Assembly: GCA_003150755.1 (NCBI GenBank)
Contig: QAMT01000004.1
Location: forward strand, 481,712-545,711
Direction: 5' to 3'
Length of the DNA stretch: 64,000 nucleotides
Source: Phascolarctobacterium sp.
Lineage (GTDB): Bacteria > Bacillota > Negativicutes > Acidaminococcales > Acidaminococcaceae
This document shows positions 34,701-42,368 of the stretch, piece by piece. Position numbers and translations under genes: made by a program. Numbering within the stretch: the stretch's first letter is position 1; each line of letters opens with the position of its first letter. The notes under the pieces are model-generated. The model was not told where the DNA came from. It saw only the letters and a program-made list of their open reading frames with translations, and searched no databases.

Positions 34701-34993
34701 AGGTTAAGGCCAACCTGCCCGCCCAGGGTTGCCAGCATGGCGTCAGGGCGTTCGCGTTTGATAACGCTTTCCAGAAACTCTACGTTTACAGGTTCAACAT
34801 AAACACGGTCGGCAATATGCACGTCCGTCATAATTGTAGCCGGGTTGCTGTTTACCAGTACAACCTCCAGCCCTTCTTCTTTCAAAGCACGGCAGGCCTG
34901 TGTGCCGGAATAGTCAAACTCCGCAGCCTGGCCGATGATGATCGGGCCGGAGCCGATAACCAGTACTTTTTTAACATTTTGCAGCTTTGGCAT
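31784..34993 (-). CDS. carB: Carbamoyl-phosphate synthase large chain
   Basis: Makes carbamoyl phosphate from bicarbonate, ammonia (from CarA) and two ATP. 1069 residues with the duplicated ATP-grasp halves ([20 protein letters not shown] and [20 protein letters not shown] begin each). Repeated [23 protein letters not shown] and [17 protein letters not shown] are metal-binding segments. The C-terminal ~130 residues ([26 protein letters not shown]) form the allosteric methylglyoxal synthase-like domain. The only carAB pair visible, lying inside the pyr operon, so its product would also have to feed arginine synthesis unless a second copy exists. Confidence 0.97.
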   Translation of the reverse strand: [1069 protein letters not shown]

Positions 34994-34995
34994 AA

Positions 34996-36072
34996 TCAGC
35001 GTCCTCCCATCATTTTAATAAAACGTTCAAACAGATATTCATGGCCGCCAGGTCCGGGGCTTGCCTCCGGATGGTACTGCACGGTAAAGGTCGGATGGTC
35101 AAGATAACGCACGCCTTCAATCGTGTGGTCATTCAGCGAAATATTGGTAATTTCAATATTCTTGCCTTCCAGTGATTTTTCATCAACAGCATAGCCGTGG
35201 TTCTGGGAGGTAATCATTACCTTGTGTTCCAGCAAATCCTTAACCGGATGGTTGATGCCGCGGTGACCGAATTTCATTTTATAGGTATCGCAGCCGTTGG
35301 CAAGCGCCATCAGCTGATGCCCAAGGCAGATGCCGAAAATCGGGCGTTTGCCGATAAACTTTTTAACTTCTTCGATAACAGTGGTCAAATCCTTCGGGTC
35401 GCCAGGACCGTTGGAAAGGAAAATTCCGTCCGGCTGGGATGCGAGGACTTCCTGCGCGCTGGTAAAGGCAGGGAACACCGTCAGGCGGCAGCCGAAGCTT
35501 GCCAGGTAATTGAGGATGTTCTGTTTGATGCCGTAATCCATAACGGCAACATGGTACTTGCCTTCGCCCATTGTATAAATTTCCGGTGTGGTAACCTTTG
35601 CTACCTGGTCATGCACTTCCGGTAGGGCCAGCAGGCGGTCAACCTCCTCCTGCGTGGTTTCATCCGGAACGATAACGCCTTGCAGGACACCGTAGTTCCT
35701 GATTTTTCTGGTAATGGAGCGCGTATCGACGCCAACCAGAACAGGCACATCCTGTTCATCCAAAAAATCTTCCAAAGATTGTTCATTTTTCCAGTTGCTC
35801 GGGTGGTCGCAAAGCTCGCTGATAACATAGCCCTGGAAAAAGCACCTTCTGCCCTGGTTAAAATCGGGGTTGATACCGTAATTGCCAACCAGAGGATAAG
35901 TCATAACAACAATCTGGTCGCAGAACGACGGGTCAGTCAAAGTTTCCTGATACCCGCTCATGCCGGTTGTAAAAACAACTTCGCCGACAGCATTGCGTTT
36001 GCCATACAAGGTTCCTCTGTAAACGCTGCCGTCTTTTAAAACCAGTTTACCCTTTCTGCCTATTTGCCGCAT
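34996..36072 (-). CDS. carA: Carbamoyl-phosphate synthase small chain (glutaminase)
   Basis: Glutamine amidotransferase subunit supplying ammonia to CarB. 358 residues. The N-terminal CarA domain has TGMSGYQETLTDPSF and YPLVGNYGIN. The class I amidotransferase domain contains the nucleophile Cys in FGICLGHQLMALA and the His-Glu in VQYHPEASPGP. It overlaps pyrC by 13 bp and is followed by carB after 2 bp with GGGAGG in between, as expected for an equimolar complex. Confidence 0.97.
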   Translation of the reverse strand: MRQIGRKGKLVLKDGSVYRGTLYGKRNAVGEVVFTTGMSGYQETLTDPSFCDQIVVMTYPLVGNYGINPDFNQGRRCFFQGYVISELCDHPSNWKNEQSLEDFLDEQDVPVLVGVDTRSITRKIRNYGVLQGVIVPDETTQEEVDRLLALPEVHDQVAKVTTPEIYTMGEGKYHVAVMDYGIKQNILNYLASFGCRLTVFPAFTSAQEVLASQPDGIFLSNGPGDPKDLTTVIEEVKKFIGKRPIFGICLGHQLMALANGCDTYKMKFGHRGINHPVKDLLEHKVMITSQNHGYAVDEKSLEGKNIEITNISLNDHTIEGVRYLDHPTFTVQYHPEASPGPGGHEYLFERFIKMMGGR

Positions 36073-37352
36073 ACTACACCATCTCTCATAACAAATTTAC
36101 CTGCTACCATAGTGGCAACCGCTTTGCCCTTGCAGTGTTTGCCGTTAAAGGGCGTTACGTTGCCGCGTGTATAAAATTTCGTATTATCAACTGTCCATTC
36201 TTTGTCAAGGTCGATAACAGTTATATCTGCCGGACTGCCTACTTTTAAACTTCCAGCATTTAATGCAAAAATATTCGCAGGCGCTGTACTCATTTTATCA
36301 ATAATTTCGTTAATTGTGAAGAGCCCGGTATGATAAAGTTCTGTTAAAATAACGCCAAGCGAAGTTTCAAGCCCTGTAAACCCGTTCGGAGCGTAACGGA
36401 ACTCGACATCTTTTTCTTCCGGCGCATGCGGAGCGTGGTCGGTAACAATAGCGTCTGCCGTGCCGTCCTTCAATGCCTGGCGGCAGGCTTCCACGTGGTC
36501 CATGCTGCGCAGCGGCGGCGATACGCGCGTTGCTGTGCTGTAAGTTGCGCAGGCTTCATCCGTCAAAGTCAGGTGATGTACGGTAACTTCGCAGGTTACG
36601 TTCACTCCCCTTGCCTTTGCACGGCGGATAATATCAAGAGCGCCTTTGGAAGCAACGTGCGCAATGTGCACATGCGCACCGGTGTATTCAGAAATAATGC
36701 AGTCACGCGCTACCGCGATATCTTCGGAAATGTACGGAATTCCCGGTACGCCGATGCGTGCGGAAACAGCGCCTTCGTGCATATAACCTTCGTGGTTCAG
36801 TTCTTCTTCAATGGAATGGGAAATCAGCACTTTATCAAAAGCGCTTACATATCTTGCTGCCAGCAAAAACAGGCGGCTGCTTTCTACATAATGCCCGTCA
36901 TCGCTGAAAGCCATAGCGCCTTTTTCTGCCATATCGCCCAGCTCAGCCAGCTCTTTGCCCTGCTCGCCTTTGCTGATAGCGCCGATAACTTCAACATGCA
37001 CATAACCTTCGCGTGCGGCGCGTTCTTTAATGCCGCTGACGATAATGCTGTTATCGACAACCGGTTTGGTATTAGGCATGCAGGCAATGGTCGTTACGCC
37101 GCCTGCTGCTGCCGCCATCGTGCCGGTAACAATGTCTTCTTTTGCTTCCAGGCCAGGCTCACGCAGATGGGTATGCACATCGACAAGGCCAGGTGCTACA
37201 ACAAGTCCGCTGGCATCGTAAACTTCATCGGCAGCGGTTTTAATATTTTTATCAATCGCAGCAACAACGCCGTCTTCAATAAGCACATCCATTACTGCGT
37301 CCAGATTTTGCGAAGGGTCAACCACACGTCCGTTTTTAATTAATGTTTTCAA
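36060..37352 (-). CDS. pyrC: Dihydroorotase
   Basis: Zinc amidohydrolase closing carbamoyl-aspartate to dihydroorotate. 430 residues, class I type. Metal ligands are seen in VDVHTHLREPGLEAKED, with the later SHSIEEELN, HIAHVAS and VTDHAPHAPEEK segments. It overlaps pyrB by 17 bp and carA by 13 bp. The order pyrB-pyrC-carA-carB is that of Bacillus-type operons. Confidence 0.96.
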   Translation of the reverse strand: MKTLIKNGRVVDPSQNLDAVMDVLIEDGVVAAIDKNIKTAADEVYDASGLVVAPGLVDVHTHLREPGLEAKEDIVTGTMAAAAGGVTTIACMPNTKPVVDNSIIVSGIKERAAREGYVHVEVIGAISKGEQGKELAELGDMAEKGAMAFSDDGHYVESSRLFLLAARYVSAFDKVLISHSIEEELNHEGYMHEGAVSARIGVPGIPYISEDIAVARDCIISEYTGAHVHIAHVASKGALDIIRRAKARGVNVTCEVTVHHLTLTDEACATYSTATRVSPPLRSMDHVEACRQALKDGTADAIVTDHAPHAPEEKDVEFRYAPNGFTGLETSLGVILTELYHTGLFTINEIIDKMSTAPANIFALNAGSLKVGSPADITVIDLDKEWTVDNTKFYTRGNVTPFNGKHCKGKAVATMVAGKFVMRDGVVCGK

Positions 37353-38292
37353 TTTGTTTCCCTCCTGTCAGCGTTAAGAACAGCAAAGCCATACGCACTG
37401 CAACGCCGTTCTGTACTTCGTCCCTGATTTTGGCGTTATCGCAGTAACCTACATCCCACGAAATTTCAAGGCCGCGGTTCATCGGGCCCGGATGCAGAAC
37501 GGTTACGTCCGGTTTTGCCAGTGCCAGGCGTTTTTCGTTAATGCCAAAAATACGCGCATATTCGCGTGCGGAAGGGAACAATCCTTTCTGCTGTCGTTCA
37601 AGCTGAATACGCAGAATGTCGATAACGTCAGCGCCTTCGATAGCATCTTCAACACGTTTATGCACCGTTACGCCAAGCGCTTCAATATCATGCGGAATCA
37701 GCGTCATCGGCCCTGCTACATGCACATCAGCGCCAAGTTTCGTCCAGGCAGCAATATTGGTGCGTGCAACACGGCTGTATAAAATATCGCCGACAATCGC
37801 CATTTTAAGCCCTTTAAAATCCTTGCCCTGCTCACGGATAGTAAACATATCAAGCAGGCCCTGCGAAGGATGGGCATGCGCACCGTCACCGGCGTTGATG
37901 ATAACCGCCTTGGAAACATCTGCCGCATAAGCAGCAGCGCCTTCAATCGGGTGGCGCATAACGATGGCATCGCACGCCATGGACTGCACGGTAAGAATGG
38001 TGTCGCGCAGGCATTCGCCCTTAACAACGCTGGAGCTGGAAGTGGTAATGTTTACAACGTCTGCCCCCAGGTATTTGCCTGCCAGTTCAAACGAAGTACG
38101 CGTCCTGGTACTTGGTTCGTAAAACAGGTTGATGATAGATTTGCCACGCAGTGAGGGAACCTTTTTGATATCACGCTTCATAATTCTTTTCATCTCAGCT
38201 GCGGTTTTAAGGATGAGTTCATATTCCTCAACGGAAAGTGAATCCAGATCCAGTATATCCCGGCCGCCGAGAGAAACTGTTGCTTTTGCCAT
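37336..38292 (-). CDS. pyrB: Aspartate carbamoyltransferase, catalytic chain
   Basis: Condenses carbamoyl phosphate with aspartate. 318 residues. The carbamoyl-phosphate site is in EPSTRTRTSFELAGKYLG, MRHPIEG and INAGDGAHAHPSQGLLDMF; HPGPMNRGLE is near the C-terminus. No pyrI regulatory chain follows, so the enzyme is likely the unregulated class with control exerted at transcription. ATG 38292 follows CAGGAGG. First structural gene after the PyrR-type leader. Confidence 0.97.
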   Translation of the reverse strand: MAKATVSLGGRDILDLDSLSVEEYELILKTAAEMKRIMKRDIKKVPSLRGKSIINLFYEPSTRTRTSFELAGKYLGADVVNITTSSSSVVKGECLRDTILTVQSMACDAIVMRHPIEGAAAYAADVSKAVIINAGDGAHAHPSQGLLDMFTIREQGKDFKGLKMAIVGDILYSRVARTNIAAWTKLGADVHVAGPMTLIPHDIEALGVTVHKRVEDAIEGADVIDILRIQLERQQKGLFPSAREYARIFGINEKRLALAKPDVTVLHPGPMNRGLEISWDVGYCDNAKIRDEVQNGVAVRMALLFLTLTGGKQIENIN

Positions 38293-38360
38293 TCGAGAAA
38301 CCTCCTGTATGATTATTTAAGCAAAACCTGCGGGCAAGCCCGCTTACTTACAAAAATAAA

Positions 38361-38392
38361 AGCCTTCCGGTCCCCATGAGGATAGGAAGGCT
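38361..38392 (-). terminator. Attenuator hairpin in the pyr leader
   Basis: On the minus strand AGCCTTCC ... GGAAGGCT (38385-38392 with 38361-38368) is extended by a partly paired inner part (CC..GG) and followed by TTTATTTTTG. It lies in the untranslated leader before pyrB, so transcription can stop ahead of the operon. Confidence 0.8.
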
Positions 38393-38417
38393 TGTAGTAC
38401 AAGTTACCTAAAAGTCT

Positions 38418-38449
38418 ACCTTACAGTCTCACAGGACCGATTTAAAGGT
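38418..38449 (-). promoter_or_regulatory. PyrR-binding RNA element (pyrimidine attenuator)
   Basis: On the minus strand ACCTT (38445-38449) pairs with AAGGT (38418-38422) around TTAAATCGG and the loop GTCCTGTGAGACTG. Both the base-paired frame and the UCC-N-GUGAG-CU loop match the PyrR binding loops of Bacillus pyr leaders. Together with the downstream terminator this implies control by UMP/PRPP through PyrR, whose gene is not in the window. Confidence 0.78.
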
Positions 38450-38467
38450 AAGTTTTATGTTGTTATT

Positions 38468-38497
38468 ATTGTAACACTTTACAGCTGCGGAAGTCAA
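38468..38497 (-). promoter_or_regulatory. Promoter of the pyrimidine operon
   Basis: Minus strand TTGACT (38492-38497), 18-bp spacer, TACAAT (38468-38473), placing the start just before the PyrR element. A dyad TTTTAC-AG-GTAAAA (38501-38514) abuts the -35 side. Confidence 0.6.
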
Positions 38498-38551
38498 ATT
38501 TTTTACAGGTAAAATTATTTAAGTAATAATTTATGTGTAAGCCTTGCTTTT

Positions 38552-38565
38552 GTTGTTATAACAAC
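38552..38565. promoter_or_regulatory. Perfect 14-bp palindrome upstream of hcp, possible operator
   Basis: GTTGTTATAACAAC is a perfect dyad about 100 bp before the hcp start, in the region where its promoter should be. The regulator is unknown; it does not clearly match the spaced Rex or HcpR sites I know. Confidence 0.45.
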
Positions 38566-38663
38566 ATACTTTTTCAAAAAACTCATCTATACTTAAATCA
38601 CAAATACCAAATACTTAAAACCAATCGCAGTTATTAAAGCAAGTGCTTAAGGAGGGAATTTTT

Positions 38664-40229
38664 ATGGAAAAACAAATGTTCTGTTTTCAATGTGAGCAAA
38701 CTGCAGGCTGTACAGGCTGCATGGGGCGTGCCGGTGTATGCGGCAAAACCGCCGGCGTTGCCGGATTACAGGATAAACTGACAGGCGCACTGATTGGCCT
38801 TGCCGGTGCCGCCGAATACGCCGGACAAGTGCATGAAGAAACCTACAAGCTGATTCTTGAAGGCCTGTTCACCACTGTTACCAATGTAAACTTTAATGAA
38901 GAAACCATCAATATTTTAATTGAACGTAACGAAGCTGAAAAAGCAAAATACGGCAGCTATCAAAATTATGATATGCAGCTTTTGTGGAACGGCGACGCCG
39001 ATATCCGCAGCCTTAAATCTCTGATTCTGTTCGGTATCCGCGGCATGGCAGCCTATGCTTATCACGCTATGGTGCTGGGTTACAGCAACGAAGAACTGAA
39101 CCGCTTTTTCATCAAAGCACTGAACGCGGTTGGCAGCGGGCAAAGCATGGAAGAATTGCTGCCGGTTGTAATGGAAGTCGGCAAATATAACCTTACCTGC
39201 ATGGAACTGCTTGACAAGGCCAATACCGAAAGCTTCGGCAATCCTGTGCCAGTAACCGTATCGCTGAAAGTAGAAAAAGGGCCGTTCATCGTCATTACCG
39301 GGCATGATTTGCTTGACTTAAAACTGCTGCTTGAACAGACCGAAGGCAAAGGCATCAACATTTACACGCACGGAGAAATGCTGCCTGCCCACGGTTACCC
39401 GGAACTGAAAAAATACAAGCATTTAAAAGGCAATTTCGGCACTGCCTGGCAGAACCAGCAAAAAGAATTTGCCAATATCCCCGCGCCGATTCTTTTTACC
39501 ACTAACTGCCTTATGCCGCCTAAAACAAGCTATGCCGACAGAGTTTTTACCACTGAAGTTGTTTCCTACCCGGAAATTACCCACATCGGCGCAAGCAAAG
39601 ATTTTACACCTGTTATTGAAAAAGCGCTGGAGCTTGGCGGTTATGCCAAAGACCAGGAATTTACCGGCATTAACGGCGGCACAACAGTAACCACCGGTTT
39701 TGGACACAATGCAGTGCTTGGCGTTGCCGGTAAAATTATTGAAGCAGTTAAAGCAGGCAGCATCAAGCACTTCTTCCTAGTCGGCGGCTGCGACGGCGCG
39801 CGCCCGGGCAGAAATTACTACACCGATTTTGTAAAGCAAACCCCGCCTGATACCATCATCCTGACCCTTGCCTGCGGCAAATACCGTTTTAATGACCTGA
39901 ACCTTGGCACTATCGGCGGGCTGCCGCGCATTATAGACATTGGCCAGTGCAACGATGCTTACAGCGCCATTAAAATTGCCACCGCGTTGGCGGAAGCATT
40001 TGGCTGCGGTGTTAACGATTTGCCGCTGTCGCTGGTACTTTCGTGGTATGAGCAGAAAGCCGTATGCATTTTGCTGACGCTGCTGCACCTCGGCATTAAA
40101 AATATCCGTCTTGGCCCTACCCTGCCTGCGTTTGTTTCGCCCAATGTACTTAATTACCTGGCAGAAAATTACAATATCGCTCCTATCACCACGCCGGAAC
40201 AGGACCTTAAAGCTATTCTCGGCAAATAA
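38664..40229 (+). CDS. hcp: Hydroxylamine reductase / hybrid cluster protein
   Basis: Fe-S protein with the unusual 4Fe-2O-2S hybrid cluster, implicated in reducing hydroxylamine and NO in anaerobes. 521 residues. The N-terminal CFQCEQTAGCTGCMG... GVCGKT holds the [4Fe-4S] ligands. Hybrid-cluster ligands appear in the HGEMLPAHGYP region, NCLMPP, VGGCDGARPGRNYY and LACGKYRF. The start is ATG 38664 with AAGGAGGG upstream; the longer frame from 38643 begins before this site. No hcr reductase gene is adjacent. An ISL3 element is inserted a few bases after the stop codon. Confidence 0.95.
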   Translation: MEKQMFCFQCEQTAGCTGCMGRAGVCGKTAGVAGLQDKLTGALIGLAGAAEYAGQVHEETYKLILEGLFTTVTNVNFNEETINILIERNEAEKAKYGSYQNYDMQLLWNGDADIRSLKSLILFGIRGMAAYAYHAMVLGYSNEELNRFFIKALNAVGSGQSMEELLPVVMEVGKYNLTCMELLDKANTESFGNPVPVTVSLKVEKGPFIVITGHDLLDLKLLLEQTEGKGINIYTHGEMLPAHGYPELKKYKHLKGNFGTAWQNQQKEFANIPAPILFTTNCLMPPKTSYADRVFTTEVVSYPEITHIGASKDFTPVIEKALELGGYAKDQEFTGINGGTTVTTGFGHNAVLGVAGKIIEAVKAGSIKHFFLVGGCDGARPGRNYYTDFVKQTPPDTIILTLACGKYRFNDLNLGTIGGLPRIIDIGQCNDAYSAIKIATALAEAFGCGVNDLPLSLVLSWYEQKAVCILLTLLHLGIKNIRLGPTLPAFVSPNVLNYLAENYNIAPITTPEQDLKAILGK

Positions 40230-40238
40230 ACTTTAATA

Positions 40239-40246
40239 TAAAAAAT
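40239..40246. repeat. Target-site duplication, left copy
   Basis: TAAAAAAT, identical to 42369-42376 on the other side of the insertion element; 8 bp is the usual duplication for ISL3-family elements. Confidence 0.88.
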
Positions 40247-40269
40247 GGTTCTTTAACAAATCTTGGGGT
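40247..40269 (+). repeat. Left terminal inverted repeat of the ISL3 element
   Basis: 23 bp beginning GGTTCTTTAAC and ending TCTTGGGGT; pairs with 42346-42368 at 19 of 23 positions. Confidence 0.88.
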
Positions 40270-40300
40270 CTAGGTAAAATCTAGATTCCAGGATTTTTTC
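40259..40300 (+). terminator. Hairpin terminator inside the left end of the element
   Basis: AATCTTGGGGTCTAG (40259-40273) pairs imperfectly with CTAGATTCCAGGATT (40281-40295), followed by TTTTTTC. It would stop transcripts entering from hcp and now acts as the effective hcp terminator. Confidence 0.7.
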
Positions 40301-40409
40301 TTTTATAAAAAAATTAAAGCATAAAAGTCAGAAATCCTGTAAAATAATAGTTGACGAGACAATTAAATTACACTAATCCCAGATCAAGGAAAGGAATCTC
40401 TGCACTTTT

Positions 40410-41594
40410 ATGCTTACTTGCAATTATAGCCGAAATATACCCTTTTTTAAAGAGTTTATCCTAAAAAATTTTAAAGAAAATTTAAACGGTTCTTTCTCTG
40501 CTTATCTTGAAATGCCCAAAACAGAGCATGTCTGCCCGCATTGCGGCCATCCAACTTCTTTTATCAAAGATTACCGCATTCAAATAGTTAAAGATGCCCA
40601 AATCTTTGGTAAGGATTTATACATTCATCTGCGTAAGCGCCGTTATCTATGCAGGCATTGCGGTCATTCTTTTACTGAAACCAATCCCCTTGTACAAAGA
40701 TACCAGCATTTTACCACTAGGTTCTATGCCCAAGTATATAAAGAATTTCAAACTTTACAATCGTTTAAAGCTATTTCTAACAGGTTTGGTATTTCTACTA
40801 CAAGCACAATAAGATGGTTCGACAAGATTGCCTATGGACTTCCTGTATTGCCTGAATGCTTCAGTATTGATGAATTCAGGGGTAATGCTAATAATGAAAA
40901 ATTCCAGTGTAATGTGACTGACCCTGTCAGGCATAAAGTCCTTGATATACTTCCCAAAAGGAATGTTGAAAGCCTGTGCCGGCACTTCTGTCAGTATCCT
41001 ATAGAAGAACGGAACCTGGTCAAAAATGTAGTTATGGATTTAAGTACCACTTTCAGGTCAGCAGTCCATACCCTATTCCCTAACGCTACCATAACGGCAG
41101 ATAAATTCCATGTTATCCGTCTTGTAGTATGGAGCATGGAAAGCGTAAGGAAGCGCGTCCAGAAACAATTCCACAAAGCGCGGCGCAAATGGTTTAAACG
41201 CAGCAAAGCCATATTGTCTGCGCCGGAGTATAAATTGGCAATCGAAGACAAGCTTGTACTGAACCGAATGCTGGCAGCGTCACATGAACTGGATAAAGCA
41301 CATTTATTAAAAGAAAGGTTCTACAGCATATTTAAAGAAAGCACTATCCATGGAGCCAAAAAGAAATTACAGGACTGGCTCTTTCTGGCAGAACAATTCA
41401 ATCTTCCTGAATTCAAACATTGCATCACTACTTTTACTAAGTGGAGCAGCGAGATTAGCAGCATTGTAGAAACCAATGTTACCAATGGTTATACCGAAGG
41501 AACGAACAACAAAATAAAAGTTTTAAAACGTATTAGCTTTGGTGTAAGGAATTTTGAACGCTTCAGGAACAGGATTCTTTATTTATGCTCTTAA
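40410..41594 (+). CDS. ISL3-family transposase
   Basis: DDE transposase of the ISL3 family, 394 residues, apparently intact. N-terminal zinc-binding pairs are CPHCGH and CRHCGH (around residues 42 and 81), followed by a helix-turn-helix (FKAISNRFGISTTSTIRWFD). Catalytic acids are expected in SIDEFRGNAN (first Asp), ITADKFHVIRLV (second Asp) and NGYTEGTNNKIKVLKR (Glu). The ATG at 40410 has GGAAAGG rather far upstream, so the precise start is a little uncertain. It ends with a TAA two codons before the passenger ATG, in the same frame. Confidence 0.93.
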   Translation: MLTCNYSRNIPFFKEFILKNFKENLNGSFSAYLEMPKTEHVCPHCGHPTSFIKDYRIQIVKDAQIFGKDLYIHLRKRRYLCRHCGHSFTETNPLVQRYQHFTTRFYAQVYKEFQTLQSFKAISNRFGISTTSTIRWFDKIAYGLPVLPECFSIDEFRGNANNEKFQCNVTDPVRHKVLDILPKRNVESLCRHFCQYPIEERNLVKNVVMDLSTTFRSAVHTLFPNATITADKFHVIRLVVWSMESVRKRVQKQFHKARRKWFKRSKAILSAPEYKLAIEDKLVLNRMLAASHELDKAHLLKERFYSIFKESTIHGAKKKLQDWLFLAEQFNLPEFKHCITTFTKWSSEISSIVETNVTNGYTEGTNNKIKVLKRISFGVRNFERFRNRILYLCS

Positions 41595-41600
41595 AATAAA

Positions 41601-42254
41601 ATGAATAAGAATTTAATATTTAGGAACATCTCAAATAAAAGTACAAAAGCGTTCCGGGGGGGCACTGCTCAAGATCAAGAACAATTTGAACTTAATTTAC
41701 AGCTCCATGCAGGAGTAAGTAACCCCTATACATTTAAAATAACTAAGAATTACAAAGCAAGTGCTGACACAAAGGCAGCAATCCCTCCATATACAGAAAA
41801 ATCCTGGACTACACCGGGAACATATACCTGGAGTGTACCGAATGGAGTAAGTAAAATTAAAGTAGAAATAGCTGGAGCTGGTGGTGGTGGAGATATAAGA
41901 TACTATGATGCAGGTTCTGAATCAATGAAGTATGGAGCTAATGGTGGTTCAGGCGCTTTAATAATTCAAACAGTTACAATTAAAAACTATCTTTTAACTG
42001 CCAGCATTATTGTTGGATGCGGTGGTCGTGGCTATAATAACGGAAATACTACTATTACTGACGGAGAAAATTCAGCTTTTAAAATTAAAGAAGAAGGTAT
42101 AGATATAACAGCAATGGGTGGAAAACGAGGTAAAGAAGGCAGTGTTGGCACTTCTTATGGAAATGGTGGTAGTGGTGGCTCCGGTGGCTATCGTTCGTCT
42201 GAAAATGGAAATAATGGTTGGGTTAAAATAGCATACGGAGAAGGAATAGAATAA
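41601..42254 (+). CDS. Glycine-rich, tail-fibre-like passenger protein inside the ISL3 element
   Basis: 217-residue ORF within the element boundaries. From about residue 66 it reads EKSWTTPGTYTWSVPNGVSKIKVEI (seen in parts), then AGAGGGG, GANGGSGA, VGCGGRGYNNG, GNGGSGGSGGYRS and ends NGNNGWVKIAYGEGIE. This is the pattern of glycine-rich domains found in phage tail fibres and surface adhesins. Residues 1-60 are not recognised, and no signal peptide or catalytic motif is seen. There is no ribosome site before ATG 41601; it follows the transposase stop after two codons in frame, so reinitiation or read-through may be needed. It could be a captured 3' fragment of a prophage tail gene rather than a functional gene. 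Confidence 0.65.
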   Translation: MNKNLIFRNISNKSTKAFRGGTAQDQEQFELNLQLHAGVSNPYTFKITKNYKASADTKAAIPPYTEKSWTTPGTYTWSVPNGVSKIKVEIAGAGGGGDIRYYDAGSESMKYGANGGSGALIIQTVTIKNYLLTASIIVGCGGRGYNNGNTTITDGENSAFKIKEEGIDITAMGGKRGKEGSVGTSYGNGGSGGSGGYRSSENGNNGWVKIAYGEGIE

Positions 42255-42262
42255 AAAAATAA

Positions 42263-42303
42263 ATAACCATAGTATATAATTTATAATCTTATACTATGGT
42301 TAT
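42263..42303. terminator. Perfect hairpin after the passenger ORF
   Basis: ATAACCATAGTAT (42263-42275) and ATACTATGGTTAT (42291-42303) are perfect 13-bp arms. The T-run is on the minus-strand side (TTATTTTTTTATT), so it would stop antisense transcripts better than forward ones. Confidence 0.6.
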
Positions 42304-42345
42304 CTTAAAAATTTAAATTTAAAATTACTACTTTATTTAGGGATA

Positions 42346-42368
42346 ACCCCAAGAAAAGTTATAGAACC
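42346..42368 (-). repeat. Right terminal inverted repeat of the ISL3 element
   Basis: Complement begins GGTTCTATAAC and ends TCTTGGGGT, matching the left end at 19 of 23 positions; directly followed by the target duplication. Confidence 0.88.

Larger units (their letters stand above)
40247..42368 (+). mobile_element. Complete ISL3-family insertion sequence with passenger ORF
   Basis: 2,122-bp element defined by terminal inverted repeats (GGTTCTTTAAC... at the left, GGTTCTATAAC... as the complement of the right end; 19 of 23 bp match, including the block TCTTGGGGT) and an 8-bp direct repeat TAAAAAAT on both sides. It carries an intact ISL3-type transposase (40410-41594) and a second ORF (41601-42254) that is not a transposition gene. 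The perfect duplication indicates a recent or well-preserved insertion of the whole unit. It landed between hcp and a bidirectional hairpin terminator. Base composition is more AT-rich than the neighbouring genes. Confidence 0.92.

Noticed and set aside
38643..38663. Upstream extension of hcp
   Set aside because: The extra residues start before and run through the AAGGAGGG ribosome site; the conserved protein begins at 38664.
41595..41660. Right end of the insertion element directly after the transposase gene
   Set aside because: No inverted copy of the left end occurs there; the matching end and target duplication are at 42346-42376.
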